Of a stretch of 64,000 bases of DNA, positions 63,334-64,000 are shown piece by piece. The first letter of the stretch is position 1. Every line of letters begins with the position of its first letter. Origin of the DNA: Bradyrhizobium sp. Rc3b (lineage in GTDB: Bacteria; Pseudomonadota; Alphaproteobacteria; Rhizobiales; Xanthobacteraceae); NCBI RefSeq assembly GCF_900114915.1, contig NZ_FOUS01000001.1, positions 372,001 through 436,000 of the forward strand, written 5' to 3'. A program made the translations under genes and the position numbers. The notes under the pieces are model-generated. The model had not been told where the DNA came from, made no database searches, and was given only the letters and a program-made list of their open reading frames with translations.

Positions 63334-63903
63334 CTATTCACGCGTTTCGATCAAGGTGGCATGCAGGACGTAGCGCTCCGGGCCGGACGTAACGGCGTCG
63401 AACGGCCAGCAGGTCGCGAGCACGAGTTCCACGCCCTGCGTCGAGGGGGCGATGCCCGACGCGTCGAAACGGACAACGGCCGAAGAATCCGCCCGATAGC
63501 GAAAATGCTTGCCGTCGCGGCGGGTGACCTCAACGACGTCTCCGACGGCAACATTCCGCAAGAAGCGGAAATGGGTGTCACGATGCGCTGCGTATACGGC
63601 AACTCCACGCTCGCCGGCATCAACCGTTTGATGGATGTGGCCCGGCCCGAAGGCGAGCGCCTGGCCGCTCGTACCTTCCAGCACGATCGCGCTGGCGCCT
63701 ATCCGTTTCACCTCGATCCGCGCGACCGGCCAGGTATCGGCCCATGCCCATGGTTTGATCGCCTCGCCCGTCGCAAGGCTCTTGTCGAACGCGCGCTCCA
63801 GCAGCACCTGCGCCAGCCACGCCTTGGCATGGATGTAGGCGCCGTCGCCGAACAGGATGAGTCCGATCAGTGCCAGAACCAGGGGAGATAAGAGGCGGAG
63901 CAT
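63334..63903 (-). CDS. Class GN sortase (Gram-negative sortase)
   Basis: Membrane-anchored cysteine transpeptidase of 189 residues. One N-terminal helix (LLSPLVLALIGLILFGDGAYI) precedes the sortase fold. The catalytic His is in AAHRDTHFRFL and the Cys in LVLATCWPFD, close to the TLxTC sortase motif; an Arg follows in GPERYVLH. Class GN sortases in proteobacteria normally sit beside a single substrate with a VIT/vWA region and an LPxTG-like C-terminus. That gene would lie beyond 64000. The ATG at 63903 is preferred; a GTG at 63933 would add 10 residues. Confidence 0.92.
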   Translation of the reverse strand: MLRLLSPLVLALIGLILFGDGAYIHAKAWLAQVLLERAFDKSLATGEAIKPWAWADTWPVARIEVKRIGASAIVLEGTSGQALAFGPGHIHQTVDAGERGVAVYAAHRDTHFRFLRNVAVGDVVEVTRRDGKHFRYRADSSAVVRFDASGIAPSTQGVELVLATCWPFDAVTSGPERYVLHATLIETRE

Positions 63904-64000
63904 GACATCTACTCTCGTCACTTCGCTCGTCACAATGACAGAGAAAAAGGCGCGCGCGGCCGTTGGTATGGGACGGGCAGCCGCGCGCGCTAACAGAGGA
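63904..64000. other. Right-edge intergenic stretch
   Basis: The last 97 bases hold no gene I can support. They contain a GTCACTTCGCTCGTCACAATGAC-like fragment (63917-63938), close in sequence to the end of family III repeats. Confidence 0.4.

Overview
The window is chromosomal DNA from a high-GC alphaproteobacterium, almost certainly Bradyrhizobium. Three things point there. The amino acid:carrier-protein ligase (32742-33722) carries the zinc ligands C131/E176/C279 known from the B. japonicum enzyme. The whole amide/urea uptake block is rhizobial in style. Short palindromic repeats of several families recur in the intergenic gaps. I see no rRNA, tRNA, CRISPR array, phage or insertion sequence. 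Identifications come from reading motifs and from memory of protein families; no search was run.

Layout. 1-9.3 kb: a chemotaxis receptor, a phosphotransferase, a MarR-HlyD-MFS drug-efflux operon (emrRAB-like) with a palindrome at its promoter, a Zur-type Fur regulator, an EamA exporter and ispG. 9.3-10.2 kb: a small VapC-type toxin-antitoxin pair with an unusual antitoxin and its own palindrome. 10.3-16.7 kb: a TauD/TfdA oxygenase, a Rieske oxygenase, a cell-wall amidase, a Na+/H+ antiporter, a class A beta-lactamase and an NTF2-like protein. 16.8-25.1 kb: a GFA protein, a secreted caspase-like protein, DUF1345, ispA, mtgA, rpmF, two small conserved proteins and a PAS/degenerate-GGDEF/EAL protein. 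25.2-31.4 kb: a tctCBA tripartite tricarboxylate transporter and a four-PAS GGDEF-EAL protein.

31.7-37.9 kb: a compact island with an acyltransferase, the amino acid:carrier-protein ligase and an acyl-CoA dehydrogenase-like flavoprotein on the minus strand, and the dedicated carrier protein on the plus strand. The methylthioadenosine salvage pair mtnP-mtnA follows. The activation step is known biochemically; the end product is, to my knowledge, unknown. 38-41.1 kb: a HAD hydrolase, a secreted trypsin-like protease and a Baeyer-Villiger-type monooxygenase.

41.3-53.8 kb: the most striking block. A LuxR-type response regulator and a 1123-residue hybrid histidine kinase, whose N-terminal half is an NCS1-like permease followed by a cysteine cluster, are divergent from urtABCDE-fmdA-fmdB-amiE. 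The genes would import urea and short amides (UrtABCDE), then hydrolyse formamide (FmdA) and aliphatic amides (AmiE) to ammonia. The permease-kinase is a plausible transporter-like sensor for the pathway, acting through an inverted repeat in the divergent promoter region.

54-64 kb: an autotransporter with a repetitive passenger, a lone MCE/MlaD protein, an ADP-forming acyl-CoA synthetase, two family 2 glycosyltransferases and, at the right edge, a Gram-negative (class GN) sortase whose substrate gene probably lies beyond the window.
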